Source of the DNA: Brucella oryzae
Lineage (GTDB): Bacteria > Pseudomonadota > Alphaproteobacteria > Rhizobiales > Rhizobiaceae
DNA length: 64,000 nucleotides
Assembly: GCA_012103035.1 (NCBI GenBank)
Contig: JAAVLL010000002.1
Location: forward strand, 248,001 to 312,000
Direction of reading: 5' to 3'
Made by a program: the position numbers and the translations under genes. The stretch's first letter is position 1, and each line of letters opens with the position of its first letter. The notes beneath the pieces were generated by a model. That model did no database searches, had not been told where the DNA came from, and saw nothing but the letters and a program-made list of their open reading frames with translations. Shown one piece after another: positions 31,425 to 42,397 of the stretch.

Positions 31425-32442
31425 TCAGTTTTCTATATGGTGCTGCTTGGCGAGGTCCTCGACACTCATGTCCGGTTCATTCCGGGTTTTATACAGCGAA
31501 TAAAGTACACCGCTCGCGAGAATAGCCAACGTTACGACAAGCGACAGCAGCGTGTTGATGTGAACGCCCAATGGTACAAGGAAAATCTTGATGCCGATCA
31601 GCACCAGAATGATCGCAAGCGATACCTGTAGATAGCGGAACCGGTTCATCGCCGCAGCCAAGGCGAAATAAAGCGCGCGCAAGCCCAGAACGGCAAAGAT
31701 GTTCGACGTGTAGACGATAAACGTGTCCTGAGTGACTGCGAAGACAGCAGGGACAGAGTCAACAGCGAAGATCAGATCAACGGTCTCCACCATGATAAGT
31801 GCTACCGCCAGTGGCGTCAGCCAGGTAACCATCTTGCCGGTTTTGGGATGTGGCTGTTTGATCGTGAAATTGCGGCCATGCAATTCGCGAGTGATATTGA
31901 ACCGGCGACGCAGAAATTTGAATACGGCGTTCTGTTCGATGTCGGGTGTCTCATCCTGATGTCCGAACATCTTGAATCCGGTGAAAACCAGGAATGCGCC
32001 GAAGAGGAAAAGAATCCAGTTAAACTCGTGCACAAGTGCGGCGCCAAGCCCGATCAAGACTGCTCTGAAGGCAATAACGCCGAGAATGCCCCAGAACAAA
32101 ACACGGTGCTGGTAAAGACGGGGAATACCAAGGAAACCGAAGATCGTTGCGATAACAAACATGTTGTCCATCGCGAGGCTCTGCTCGATCAGATAGCCGG
32201 TATAAAACTCCAGACCGGACTCTGCCCCGCGCTGCCACCACACCCAGCCACCGAAGGCCAGCGCGATCAGGACATAAAAGCCATAAAGCAGGAGGCTTTC
32301 CGGCTTCGATCTCGTGCTCGTCACGATGCAAAATACCGAGGTCGAAAACAAGCAAGCCGACGACAACAATGATAAACGCCGCCCAGAAATATACAGGTGT
32401 GCCGAGAAAATCGCCCGAAAGGGCTACAATAAGCGAATCCAT
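31425..32442 (-). CDS. TerC-family integral membrane protein (frameshifted)
   Basis: About 338 residues with some nine helices. MDSLIVALSGDFLGTPVYFW starts at 32442. The family's acidic metal motifs are present: EQSLAMDNMFVIATIFGFLG and ETVDLIFAVDSVPAVFAVTQ. One frame change lies near 32300 (HRDEHEIE joined to SLLLYGFYV). TerC/Alx proteins are linked to tellurite resistance and manganese export in the inner membrane. I looked for a yybP-ykoY Mn riboswitch upstream and could not establish one. No ter-operon partners are nearby. Confidence 0.88.
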
Positions 32443-32741
32443 CGCCGGACCATCTCCAATTGAACAAGTGGAGCAGCCCCGACATCGCCATAGCGGTAGC
32501 CATGACCAGAGGGGCCCGGCGCTGCATTTCTTCAAATGTGTATGGATTTGCCAAGTTCAAGAGCGGACCTGAATTTTTGTAATATTCAATCCGGTAGGTA
32601 TTCGGCTTTGAAAACCCTTGATGCAGTGTATGATATTGTAAGCTAACCGTTGAAAGCTGGCTGCCGATGGACGTGACATGAAAAATGCCAGATCATATTC
32701 CAGCTTACGATCTACGATATTGATTTTCTTGAGAAAAGATT
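32443..32741. other. Leader and spacer between terC and tRNA-Gln
   Basis: About 300 bases. An open frame runs on the minus strand from 32560 (TTG) into terC but lacks a ribosome site and family similarity. Nothing else is recognised. Confidence 0.35.
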
Positions 32742-32813
32742 TGGCTGGGGACCTGGATTCGAACCAAGACTAACGGAGTCAGAGTCCGCTGTTCTACCCT
32801 TAAACTATCCCCA
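32742..32813 (-). tRNA. tRNA-Gln (CTG)
   Basis: On the minus strand TGGGGAT (32813-32807) pairs with GTCCCCA; the discriminator G and an encoded CCA follow (CCA at 32744-32742). The anticodon arm is CGGA-CTCTGAC-TCCG, giving anticodon CTG, and the T-loop is GGTTCGAATCC. The D-loop GTTTAAGGGTAGAAC is standard for bacterial tRNA-Gln. Confidence 0.95.
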
Positions 32814-33025
32814 GCAGGGATTAGCAAATGCCTTCAGACTGGAGGCTTGCATGCGCGATGAAAGCGTTAGCTCGTTCGCGACGGCCTCCATCTAGCGAAC
32901 TCAAACACCGAACGCAACACTTTTCTTCGAAAAAATCAACGCAATTCAAGTTGTCCAGCAATTGCTGATTTCATGCGGTGGGGTGCTGCAAATCGATGCG
33001 CAGAAGAATGCTTTCTGGAAGCTGG

Positions 33026-33112
33026 CGCATAAAAAGCCCGGCCAGCGGAGGAGCGGCCGGGCAAAGGGCAGGCTGACCGGGAGGGACCCGGTATGTGAAG
33101 GTGGCGCCTGCC
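33026..33112 (-). ncRNA. Structured 3' region of the DUF1127 gene, possible cuckoo/CcsR-like RNA
   Basis: Downstream of the DUF1127 stop on the minus strand, GGCAGGC (33112-33106) and GCCTGCC (33073-33067) enclose a hairpin ACCGGG-TCCCT-CCCGGT. It is followed by a terminator, arms GCCCGGCC (33062-33055) and GGCCGGGC (33043-33036), with loop GCTCCTCCGCT and TTTTT. Pyrimidine CUCCUCC-like loops in the 3' region of DUF1127 genes are the hallmark of CcsR/cuckoo RNAs in Rhodobacter. Processing from the mRNA is inferred. At minimum the last stem is a good terminator. Confidence 0.55.
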
Positions 33113-33170
33113 AGATGATTTGTCTCGGGTTCAAAAGACTGTGTCTTACCGGACCCGAAGAGATGTTGGT

Positions 33171-33472
33171 TCAACAGATCAGACGTGTAGCCTTGATTCG
33201 TAGCCGAGCGTCTGCCAGTTCACTCAGAACCCGCGTAGGGTCCTCGGTGCCACGGTAATGAGCTGCCGTGTAAATATCCTCACGGCGAAGTCCGATATCG
33301 CGCAGCATGTGGTCGTCAAAGCTGCTCAGGTTCAGCACTTGCCGTCGACCATTGAAAACGTCCAGCGACGCATGATCGACGTAAATACGGTCTTTACCAT
33401 CTGCACGAACGTGGAGGTCTGTCCGTTCATTGCAGGTAAATGCGTTGTCGTTATCTTGCTTGTCGCTGTCAT
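33171..33472 (-). CDS. DUF1127-family small protein (frameshifted)
   Basis: About 100 residues. MTATSKITTTHLPAMNGQTS starts at 33472 behind AAAGGAGAGCGGAC, a strong ribosome site. One T is lost in the TTTTT run near 33350; the restored second half reads WTFFNGRRQVLNLSSFDDHM, then LRDIGLRREDIYTAAHYRG, the conserved basic DUF1127 core. DUF1127 proteins are small arginine-rich, RNA-associated factors; in Brucella several are activated by VtlR, and in Rhodobacter CcaF1 acts on RNA turnover. It is divergent from the vtlR-like gene with 165 bases between. The N-terminal 45 residues are longer than in minimal members. Confidence 0.83.
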
Positions 33473-33568
33473 GTCCGCTCTCCTTTGATCTGGCAGGGCT
33501 AAGTGATCCTCATCGTCAGGGTCATTCGCTTTCGCGGCTCCTTTTCCTTTAGGATGGCGGCTTTATCC

Positions 33569-33587
33569 AACAATCGAATTGATTGTT
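33569..33587. promoter_or_regulatory. Inverted repeat between DUF1127 and vtlR
   Basis: AACAATC (33569-33575) and GATTGTT (33581-33587) are perfect arms around GAATT. The dyad, about 50 bases before vtlR and 97 before DUF1127, has the size of a LysR-type box and could be the VtlR site. That VtlR uses this exact sequence is not known to me. Confidence 0.5.
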
Positions 33588-33637
33588 CCAACGAATGTTT
33601 TAATGTAATTCTTCAATAATAATGATGGATGACGCCG

Positions 33638-34592
33638 ATGAGCACGCCTCTGGATCTCGATCAGTTGCAGACTTTCATAGCGATAGCGGATGCGGGCAGT
33701 TTTACGCGGGCAGCCGATGCCGTTTTCAAGACGCAATCTGCTGTTTCCATGCAGATGCGCCGGCTGGAAGAGCGCATTGGTAAACCGTTATTTGAACGTG
33801 ATGGACGGATCAATCGTCTTACCGAGGAGGGGAGCGGCTCTTGCTTTATGCGCGCCGCATGATGCAGCTCAATGGTGAAACCATCGCTGCGTTTGATGAC
33901 ACTCAACTGGAAGGCCATGTGCGCATTGGAACGCCGGATGATTATGCCGATCGGTTTTGCCAGAAATCATGGCGCGTTTTGCGCGATCAAACCCGCGTGT
34001 CGAGTTGTCGGTCGTTTGTGAACCGACAGTCAATCTGGACGAAATGATCCGCCGCGGCACACTGGATATTGCGCTTGTCACACAGTGCGACGACACACGC
34101 CGCTCCGAGGTCGTTCGCACAGAGCCATTACTTTGGGTCACATCCGCCAACCATGCCGTGCACGAAGAAGCGGTGTTACCACTTGCTGTCGGGCGCCCGA
34201 CTTGCATCTGGCGCCACGCGGCTATTGATGTGCTCGAAGCGGTGAAGCGGGATTATCGTATCATAATCACGAGCTGGTCTGCGACAGTCCTGGCGGCTGC
34301 CGTTCTTTCGGGGCTTGCGGTCTCGGTGCTTCCAGAATGTGCGTTGCGTCCCGGCATGCGGGTACTCGGTGAAGCAGACGGGTTTGGAATGCTGCCGGAA
34401 TTCGGCATCGGTATCATGCGTGGCCACACGAAACAAAACGCAGTCGTAGACGCACTTGCGCAGCATATTATCGAAAGTCTAGACAATATATCGTCACCGC
34501 AGCCAGGTGTGATGGCTTCGGCGGAAATTTCGCCGTTCCCGGCGGTTCGTACGAGGAGGGTGCGAGCCAACGAATTGCTGCCAGGCTGGTGA
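33638..34592 (+). CDS. vtlR: LysR-family regulator VtlR/LsrB (frameshifted)
   Basis: About 318 residues. [20 protein letters not shown], then [20 protein letters not shown], is the helix-turn-helix; [14 protein letters not shown] and [20 protein letters not shown] open the effector domain; [14 protein letters not shown] and [20 protein letters not shown] follow. These match LsrB of rhizobia and VtlR of Brucella, regulators of envelope and oxidative-stress functions and of small-RNA and DUF1127 genes needed for host infection. Frame changes lie near 33835 ([14 protein letters not shown] restored) and 33955 (FLPEIMARF restored). Start ATG 33638, with an alternative at 33629. Confidence 0.87.
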
Positions 34593-34654
34593 TGAAACAG
34601 TAAATCGCTGCATGGCTCCTTGACCAGCCATGCCACCTGATTGCCTATGATGGG

Positions 34655-36234
34655 ATGAGCATGGGTTCCGATTCGAGTTTTACTGGCGCATCGTCCAATG
34701 TCGCCGAGTATAGCGTTTCCGAGATTTCCGGCGCGTTGAAGCGCACGGTTGAGGACACGTTCGGGCATGCGTGCGCGGCGAAATTTCCGGCTATCGTGGT
34801 CCACATTCGTCGGGACACGCTTATTTTGCTTTGAAAGATGATCGTGCACGTCTGGAGGCTGTGATTTGGCGCGGTTCGATGAGTCGTCTACGCTTCCGTC
34901 CCGAAGAGGGGATGGAGGTTATTGCCACCGGCAAGCTCACAACCTATCCAGGCTCATCGAAATATCAGATCGTCATCGAACAGATGGAGCCTGCCGGCGC
35001 GGGCGCGCTGATGGCGCTTCTGGAGGAGCGTAAGCGGCGGCTGGCTTCAGAAGGACTGTTCGACCCTGCGGCCAAGCAGCTCCTGCCCTTTATGCCCCGC
35101 GTGGTTGGAGTGGTAACCTCTCCGACAGGAGCCGTCATTCGAGATATCATTCACCGGATTGCGGACCGCTATCCCTTGCATATCATCGTTTGGCCCGTGC
35201 GGGTGCAGGGTGAAACGAGCGGGCCAGAAGTGGCTGCCGCCGTAGATGGTTTCAACGCTTTGCCTGGGGCGGGTCCATTCCGAGGCCGGATGTGGTGATC
35301 GTGGCGCGCGGCGGCAGTCTGGAAGATTTGTGGGGCTTTAATGACGAAATCGTTGTTCGTGCCGTTGCAGCATCGCATATACCCGTAATTTCTGCGGTCG
35401 GCCACGAAACCGACTGGACTTTAATTGATCTTGCCGCCGATATTCGTGCTCCCACGCCAACAGGTGCGGCGGAAATGGCTGTGCCTGTAAAAGCAGACCT
35501 GCTGGCAGCACTGGCGGGGCAATCTGCACGGCTTTCGTCGGCCATGTCCCGCTTTATTGATCTGAAAAGGCAAGCCCACCGTTCGGCAGTGCGCGCTCTT
35601 CCGTCGGCTGACCAATTACTGGCTTTGCCGCGTCGTCGTTTCGACGAAGCCGCCTCGCGCCTTACGCGGGCTCTGTTCGTGAATACGCAAAAGAAGCGAG
35701 TCCACTTTGAAGGTCATGCGCGACAGTTATCGCCGCGTCTCCTTCAGCGCCGGTTTATGGAACTGGAGCGCGGCGTTTCCGTTCTTGGGCAAAGATTGCC
35801 TCGCGCACTAGAGGCATTCCTGCGCGAACGACGAACGGCTTTCATTCATCCGGCAAACCGTCTTTCGGCGGAGCCGATACTGCGGCGAACAAAGCTTACA
35901 ATCGTTGCAATAGAACAGCTGGATCGTCGTCGCGATCAAGCCGTACGGCTTCTGATCGAAAGAGCCCAGAGGCGCGGGCAGGAACTGGAACGCCTTATGC
36001 GCACGCTTTCTTATGAAAGCGTTCTCGATCGTGGGTTTGCGGTTGTCTTCGATGCAGAAGGAAAACCGGTGAAGCAGGCTGCATCCGTGTCGGCTGGCGA
36101 TGCATTGTCCATTCGGTTCCGCGATGGTGACGTTGCGGTCGTTGCAGGTGAGGAGGGCGGGAGCGAGCCCGCAAAGCTTGTACAAACAAAAGGTTCAGTC
36201 TCCCAGCTCCGGCAATCAGGGATCGTTATTTTAG
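34655..36234 (+). CDS. xseA: Exodeoxyribonuclease VII large subunit (frameshifted)
   Basis: About 525 residues. [20 protein letters not shown] opens the OB-fold (start ATG 34655 or 34661), followed by [20 protein letters not shown]. The catalytic region holds [35 protein letters not shown] and [20 protein letters not shown]. The helical C-terminal part includes [15 protein letters not shown]. Indels lie near 34768, 35278 and 36185; restoring the last yields the usual end QGSLF with a stop at 36232-36234, whereas the printed frame runs on to 36320. With XseB the enzyme degrades single-stranded DNA in both directions. xseB is not in the window. Confidence 0.9.
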
Positions 36235-36444
36235 CAACAGCCAATCGCGGTGTTTTCCACTTTATGCTGAGATTGCGTAGGGCACCGTGCGTTCTTTCCG
36301 ACGCACAAAGGTCGCTCTAACGTATTGAATCTACGCACGGCTTTCCAAAAATCGTTTCCCATTTGGGGCCGATGCTGTAGCCTTAAGGCTGGCTTAAGCT
36401 TGGACGTCTTTTTCTCGCACATCTGTCATTGTTAGAGATTCAGG

Positions 36445-37189
36445 ATGTCGCGTAAAACCCATGACGACCTCACAAATGGCTTTGCAAAGGCTGCTTTCAG
36501 CCGCCGTGGCTTTCTTATAGGCGCCAGCGCTGTTGCGTTGTCCGGCTGTGTTTCCACAGTGCAGCAGCCATCTCAACCGGTGAAAAGTTGCCTGAACCAG
36601 CACCTTCACGGCCTGTGCCGTTGATGTATCAGGCCTTGCCGGAAGAACAATTTCCGATCCCAGCGGTCGATACGAGCAAGATTGCCCCGAAATTCTGGCG
36701 GCAAGAAGTCGATTATCCGACGAGTGAAGTCAAGGGCACTGTTATCGTCGATACGCCGAACAAATATCTTTATCATGTGCTCGGCAATGGCCGTGCCATG
36801 CGTTATGGCATTGGTGTCGGGCGTGATGGTTTTGCATGGGCCGGACGGGCAAAGATTGCCTATAAGCGCCAATGGCCGCGCTGGACACCCCAGACGAGAT
36901 GGTCGCTCGCCAGCCATCGCTGGAGCCTTATAGCATTGCCAATGGTGGGATGCCTCCCGGGATCAAAAATCCGCTTGGCGCAAGAGCGATGTACATTCAC
37001 AAGGATGGGCGGGATACGCTTTACCGCATTCATGGATCGCCAGAAGCCTGGAGTATCGGCAAAGCCGTATCGTCAGGATGTATCCGTATGCTTAACCAGG
37101 ATGTGATCGATCTTTATAATAATGTGCGCGATGGCAGCACGATTGTCGTCATACCCGATCCAACTAAGGGGCAACAGGTTACGAGCTGA
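36445..37189 (+). CDS. L,D-transpeptidase, Tat/lipoprotein type (frameshifted)
   Basis: About 249 residues. The N-terminus FSRRGFLIGASAVALSGCVS combines a twin-arginine motif with a lipobox (LSGC), so it is probably an exported lipoprotein. The YkuD domain shows KGTVIVDTPNKYLYHVLGNG, NPLGARAMYIH and the catalytic block RIHGSPEAWSIGKAVSSGCI followed by RM, with His and Cys in place. Indels near 36587 and 36893. Such enzymes form 3-3 crosslinks or, in Brucella and Agrobacterium, link outer-membrane beta-barrels to peptidoglycan. Which role applies cannot be told. A paralogue is at 53082-53847. Confidence 0.86.
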
Positions 37190-37200
37190 CTAAAGAGAAA

Positions 37201-37385
37201 GGGCGCGAATAACGCGCCCTCAGACTGCTGACAAACCTCCGGCAGGGTCAAAATGACCTCAGATTCACGGAACGTCCCAGATTCAGAACGTGAACAAATC
37301 GGAATCAAAACCCCTCGTTTTTGACTGCTTCCAAAAATCGAGGGGTTTGTAATCAATCTGAGGGCGCGAATAACGCGCCCTTTCT
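37201..37385. terminator. Convergent terminator cluster with a repeated 19-bp hairpin
   Basis: The same hairpin GGGCGCG-AATAA-CGCGCCC occurs at 37201-37219 and 37362-37380. The first has T-rich sequence on its minus-strand exit, the second on its plus-strand exit. Between them AAACCCCTCG (37308-37317) pairs with CGAGGGGTTT (37339-37348). The L,D-transpeptidase (+) and gshA (-) converge here. Confidence 0.7.
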
Positions 37386-37411
37386 ATTGGATGTGTTTTG
37401 CGGCTCAATGC

Positions 37412-38781
37412 TCAATAGGCATATTCCAGAAAGATTGGATCAACCGAACCTGCCCAGACGCTGTTATATGCTTTCAGCATGCGTTCGGCATCAGTCACGC
37501 CTGCGGCGACGATTTCTTCCAGAGGCGCCAGAAAATGTGTTTCATCATGACCTTCGCTGTTAAGCTTATTGCGGTTCAAAAGGCCTAGACGGGAGATTTT
37601 CAAAGTCTCGCGAGCAATCTGTTCCAGCGGTTTGCCACGGAAGGTCGTGTTCAATGCTTTGGCTGGGACTTCATTGCGAAGCGCAAGCACTTCTTCATAT
37701 GTCCAGTCCTTGGTCAGAAGCTCGGCGGTTGTCAAAGCTTCTTCATCATAGAGCAACCCTACCCAATAGGCTGGAAGGGCGCAAATGCGACGCCACGACC
37801 GCCGTCGGCACCTCGCATCTCCAGAAAACGCTTTAAACGCACTTCAGGGAATAGTGTAGAAAGATGATTAGTCCAGTCACCCATATTGGGAACCGGATCA
37901 CTTACTTCGCCTTTCAGCGCCCCGTTCATGAACTGGCGGAACGTGACATGTGTGCAGTCGTGATAATGGCCGTCACGCAGGATGAAATACATAGGCACAT
38001 CGAGCGCCCATTCGACATAATCGGCAAAACCGAAGTTTTCCGAGAAGACAAAAGGCAGGATTCCCGAACGCTGGTTGTCCGTGTCGCGCCAGATATTCGA
38101 GCGCCAAGATAGAAGACGGTTCGGCTTGCCTTCGGTGAACGGAGAACTGGCAAAAGTGCAGTGGCCACCGATTGCAGTTTCATTGAAACCTGCATCTTGC
38201 GACGCATGTCTCGTTCCGAGCGAAGTCCAGATTCACCTGAATGGTTGAAGTCCGATACATCATGTCCAAACCTTCATGCCCGACCTTCGGCATGTAATTA
38301 GTCATGATCTTGTAGCGTGATTTCGGCATGACGGGCGTCTCGGCCAAAGTCCATTTCGGACTGCCGCCAACGCCTAAGAAGCGGATGCCCAAAGGTTCTG
38401 CTATTTCGCGAACCTGAGACAGATGCGCGTTCACTTCACGGCATGTCTGATGAATGGTTGAAAGTGGTGCCCCGGAAAGCTCAAACTGGCCACCGGGTTC
38501 CAGCGAAATGGCACCTTGTCCGGTTGGCTCCACTAGACCGATGATATTGCCTTCATCGATAATAGGTTCCCAGCCTAGCGTTGCCTGCATGCCTTCAAGA
38601 ATGGCTTTAATACCGCGTGGTCCCTCATAGGGAACGGACTGTTATCAGCCATGTAGAATGGAAATTTTTCATGCTCGGTGCCGATGCGCCAGGCATCTTT
38701 GGGCTTGCATCCGCCAGCCAGATAGCCTGCCAGTTGTTCAACGCTCGTTAGTGCCGTTTCATCAGTCGTATCGCGCGCCAT
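37412..38781 (-). CDS. gshA: Glutamate-cysteine ligase, alphaproteobacterial type (frameshifted)
   Basis: About 457 residues. [20 protein letters not shown] starts at 38781; [32 protein letters not shown] and [20 protein letters not shown] are the nucleotide and glutamate-binding parts. [15 protein letters not shown] and [14 protein letters not shown] follow. Indels near 38640, 38215, 38135 and 37765. It ends [10 protein letters not shown]. The enzyme makes gamma-glutamylcysteine in the first step of glutathione synthesis. It lies about 100 bases downstream of rsmE on the same strand, a typical Rhizobiales arrangement. Confidence 0.9.
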
Positions 38782-38878
38782 GCAGTCTATCCCTGGTCGA
38801 TTTTCGCTTTTCTGCGTGATTGGACAAATTTGTCAAATCACGCAAGTCAATTCCATTGAACATCAAATTTCGAGAATG

Positions 38879-39622
38879 TCATCCCGCGTTCCGCCAGTCT
38901 CCGAGCACAGATTGTACAAGAGCCATTGCTGCGACGGCAGCGGTGTCGGCACGCAGGATTCGCGGGCCAAGGGAATGGCTGTTACGAATGGTAGCTTTCG
39001 GAGCGTTTGACGTTCGTCTTCTGAAAACCACCTTCTGGACCGATTAGTAACGCGGCAGGGCCGGGCGTCATCGCCTGTAAGATGGTTAGTGGATCGTCCG
39101 ATTCGTGCCCTTCATCGCAGAAGATCAGACGTCGGGATTCGTCCCACTGCTCGATGAAGCGGTCAAAGCGGATTGCTTCGCAACATTCAGGTATGAAAAG
39201 CACGCCGCACTGTTCGGCAGCTTCTATCGCATTGGCCTTGATGCGGTCGGTTCCGAGTTTGGGCACCTGAGTGTGCTGTGTGATGACGGGTTGGAGAACG
39301 CCTGCGCCCATCTCCACGGCCTTTTGCACCATATAGTCCAGCCGCCCCTGCTTCAGCGGAGCGAAGCAATAGACCAAATCGCTCGGTAAAGGTTGCGGAC
39401 GTGTCTGCTCGAAGGGCACCAGGAAAAGCCGCTTTTGCCCTCAGGCTTCAGCCGCGATTTCCATTCGCCGTCGCGTCCATTGAAGGCGAGAATTTCATCG
39501 CCATCCTTCAATCGCAGGACATGGGTAAGGTAATGTGCGGACTGCAGGGCGACCTCTATCTGGTCGCCTTCATCGAGGCTGTTTTCAACGTATAGTCTCT
39601 GCATTTTGTAGTTCGCGCGCAT
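38879..39622 (-). CDS. rsmE: 16S rRNA m3U1498 methyltransferase RsmE (frameshifted)
   Basis: About 247 residues. [20 protein letters not shown] opens the PUA-like domain; [20 protein letters not shown] is typical. The SPOUT domain shows [29 protein letters not shown] and the S-adenosylmethionine knot LLIGPEGGF. Indels near 39433 and 39022; restored, the C-terminus has [16 protein letters not shown], the final knot motif, ending at 38879. It methylates N3 of U1498 in the decoding region of 16S rRNA. Start ATG 39622 or 39604. Confidence 0.88.
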
Positions 39623-39795
39623 GTCAGCATCGATGGCAGAGGGCAGGGGCAAAGGTCAAGCGCTTTGGTAACGCATCAAGAGACAATTAATTGGCATTCC
39701 TACACAAACAATTGATGGGAAACATCATGTCTGTTGCATTAATTAGATTGTATCCATATAGATATGAAGCTATCTATTTGAATGGAATTGATGTG

Positions 39796-40232
39796 ATGAA
39801 ACAAACATGGGTCGAATTTGCACCGCTTCTTGCAAGTACCGCCAGAGGATGGCGGAAAGCTTTTGATGCAGCAATGGCGGAACATGGTCTTTCCGACGCG
39901 AAAGCTATACCGCTGATGGCCCTGTTGCGGCACGGAGATCGTGTCCCTCAAGGTGTGCTGGCCGAACGGGTCGGTATTGAGGAGCAACGATTGTCCGGGT
40001 TGTCGATGAGCTGGAAAAGGACGGCCTGATCCAGCGCGTTGCCGACGATGCTGATCGTCGCGTCAAGCTCATTCAATTGACAGAGGACGGTCGCGTTCTT
40101 GCCGACAAGGTGGAAAAGTCTGCTGCTCGTCTTCGTGCTCGCTTCCTTGGTGATCTCGATTCCGATGCTGTTGATGTCGCCATGGAAGTATTGCGCAAGC
40201 TGAATGAAAAGTTTCAAACACAGTCTTTCTGA
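39796..40232 (+). CDS. MarR-family transcriptional regulator (frameshifted)
   Basis: About 146 residues. MKQTWVEFAPLLASTARGWR starts at 39796. The winged helix reads KAIPLMALLRHGDRVPQGVL, then AERVGIEE; after a loss near 39985 it continues VRVVDELEKDGLIQRVADDA, then DRRVKLIQLTEDGRVLADKV, the wing and its DxR motif. It lies just upstream of an FUSC/DUF1656/HlyD efflux set on the same strand and is probably its repressor, responding to aromatic or phenolic compounds. Confidence 0.85.
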
Positions 40233-40235
40233 TCG

Positions 40236-42378
40236 GTGACCTGGCCGGAAAGACGCAATGCGTTCAACCGGTATCTCCTGCAAGCCATGATGAAATCAGC
40301 CGACACAACCCCGAAATTCTGGGATGTAGTCTTTTCACTGAAGACTTTCGCCGCAGCTATGCTTGCGCTGTGGATCGGCTTGATGGCTAATCTGCCTAAT
40401 CCCTATTGGTCCATTGCGGCTGTCTATATCGTTGCGCATCCGCTATCAGGTGCAACCACATCAAAGGGTTTTACCGTCTGATTGGTACGATCATCGGTGG
40501 AGCAGTGACCATTCTGTTCGTACCGCATCTGGTCAATTCACCTGAGATTCTGACATTGGCAATCGGTCTCTGGATGGGCCTCTGTCTTGCGATCAGCCTG
40601 CTCGACGGTACGCCACGCAGCTATTTGTTCATGCTGGCTGGCTACACAGTAGCAATCGCGAGTTTTGCTGTCGTCTCAGTGCCTGAAACCACGTTTGACT
40701 ATGCCGTGGGTCGTGTGGAAGAGATCGCCATCGGCATTATTTGTGCCGCTGTCGTCAATCGACTTGTTTTTCCGCGCCATAGCGGTCCGGTGCTCGTCAG
40801 TCGTATCGATAATTGGCTGCGTGACGGTTCAAAGCTTGCTTTGGCAAGTATGCGCGGTGGAGGTGCTACACCTGAATTTCTTCGGGATCGCCAGCGACTC
40901 GCAGCCGATGCACTTGAGCTACGCAATCTGACCACGCATGTTGCCTATGATACTTCATCAATCAGAAATGTTGGTAGGCTGCTTCACGTGTTGCAGCAGC
41001 GCATGGTGGCTGTTCTCCCGATCATATCGAGCCTGCATGATGTGCTGGTGTTGAAGCCCGGTGAAAACGAAACGCCGTGGCATCCAGCCGTGCAGAGTCT
41101 TCTGGACGAGGCTTGCGACTGGATAGAAAGTGGTGAGAACCTGACCGAAGAACGCCGCACTGTTCTGTTGCAGTTGATTGAAGAAATTGACCGTCATGGG
41201 AAGGACGCAACAAGTTGGGGCGAATTGCTGCCTTTCAATGTGGCTGCTCGCATTCGCGATCTCGTTCAGATATGGAGCGATTGCATCACGTTGCGTCAGG
41301 ACATTGTGTCCGGTTCCCGGCATTCGCTGCGGTGGCGTCGCTACGACGCGCATCTGAAAGCCCGCCCCATGCATCGTGATTACGGCATGGCACTTCTGTC
41401 GGGCTTTTCCGCCTTTCTGGCAACCTGTGTGGCGACTGCATTCTGGATTGCGAGCGGCTGGTCTCAAGGCAGCGCCGCGCCATGATGGCCGGCATCTTCT
41501 GCTGTATCTTTGCAACCATGGATGACCCGGTGCCGGTAATGCGCAAGTTCAACTGGCTGCTTTTGATTGTTATCGTTGCGGCCTTCATATTTGAATTTGC
41601 ATTGTTGCCGCTGGTGGACGGCTTCTTCCCGCTGGCTCTGGTACTGGGATTGTTCCTCATCCCAGCTGGCTTGTTGCTCGCCATTCCTTCACAATTTCTG
41701 CTGGGTATGGTGCTCTGCGTGAATTTGCCGAACATGCTCATGCTCCAGGGACATCTGACACATGATTTCGTCAGTTTTGCCAACGCCAATCTGGCCACGG
41801 TTCTTGGAATCGTGATTGCTGCCGTGGTGACGTCGATTGTCCGGTCGGTGGGTGCGGAATGGAGTGTGCGCCGTCTGATCAAAGCAGGCTGGAATGATAT
41901 TGCACTTGCTGCGGAACGTGGTTCCGGGCGTCATCGTCGCCAGCGCATGAATCGCTTGCTGCTCCGCATGATCGACCGCATCGGCATGATGACGCCACGT
42001 CTCGCGCAGATTCCAGCGGCTGATATCGCGAAAGTCGATCTGTTACGCGATCTGCGAAACGGGATGAACACGATCGATCTCCAACAATATCGCTCCAAAC
42101 TGCCCGAAAATTGTCGGTCGGCCGTTGATGAAGTGCTGGATGGGGTCAGCGCACATTATAGAGCCTTAGCTAACAAACCGCAGGAAACTGGCGAAATCGA
42201 CAAAGACCTACTCGCCTCCATCGACATGGCGATTACGGCCATTATCGAGAGTGGATCACCGGCGATAGCCAAACGTGTGCGAATGGCGCTGGTCGCTCTT
42301 CGCTTCAATCTTTTCCCGAAAGCTCCGCCATTTGCCTTGCCACCGCGTCCGCTGTTGAAACTCTCGCAAGCAGCCTAA
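40236..42378 (+). CDS. FUSC-family (AaeB-like) inner-membrane efflux protein (frameshifted)
   Basis: About 714 residues with two bundles of membrane helices. FSLKTFAAAMLALWIGLMAN, then PYWSIAAVYIVAHPLSGATT, is the signature start of the FUSC/AaeB family; YRLIGTIIGGAVTILFVPHL follows after an indel near 40465. A long cytoplasmic region leads to the second bundle, entered after a loss near 41478 (MMAGIFCCIFATMDDPVP). The start may be GTG 40236 or ATG 40287. The family exports hydroxybenzoates or related toxic acids together with an HlyD-type partner, which is present downstream. Confidence 0.86.
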
Positions 42379-42397
42379 AAGAACAATGTGATTTGTG

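Noticed and set aside
32443..32640. Manganese (yybP-ykoY) riboswitch ahead of terC
   Set aside because: Some GC-rich pieces are present, but the conserved loops could not be placed; a covariance-model search would decide.
33258..33488. 76-codon plus-strand frame
   Set aside because: Antisense shadow of the DUF1127 gene, which has a strong ribosome site and a conserved core.
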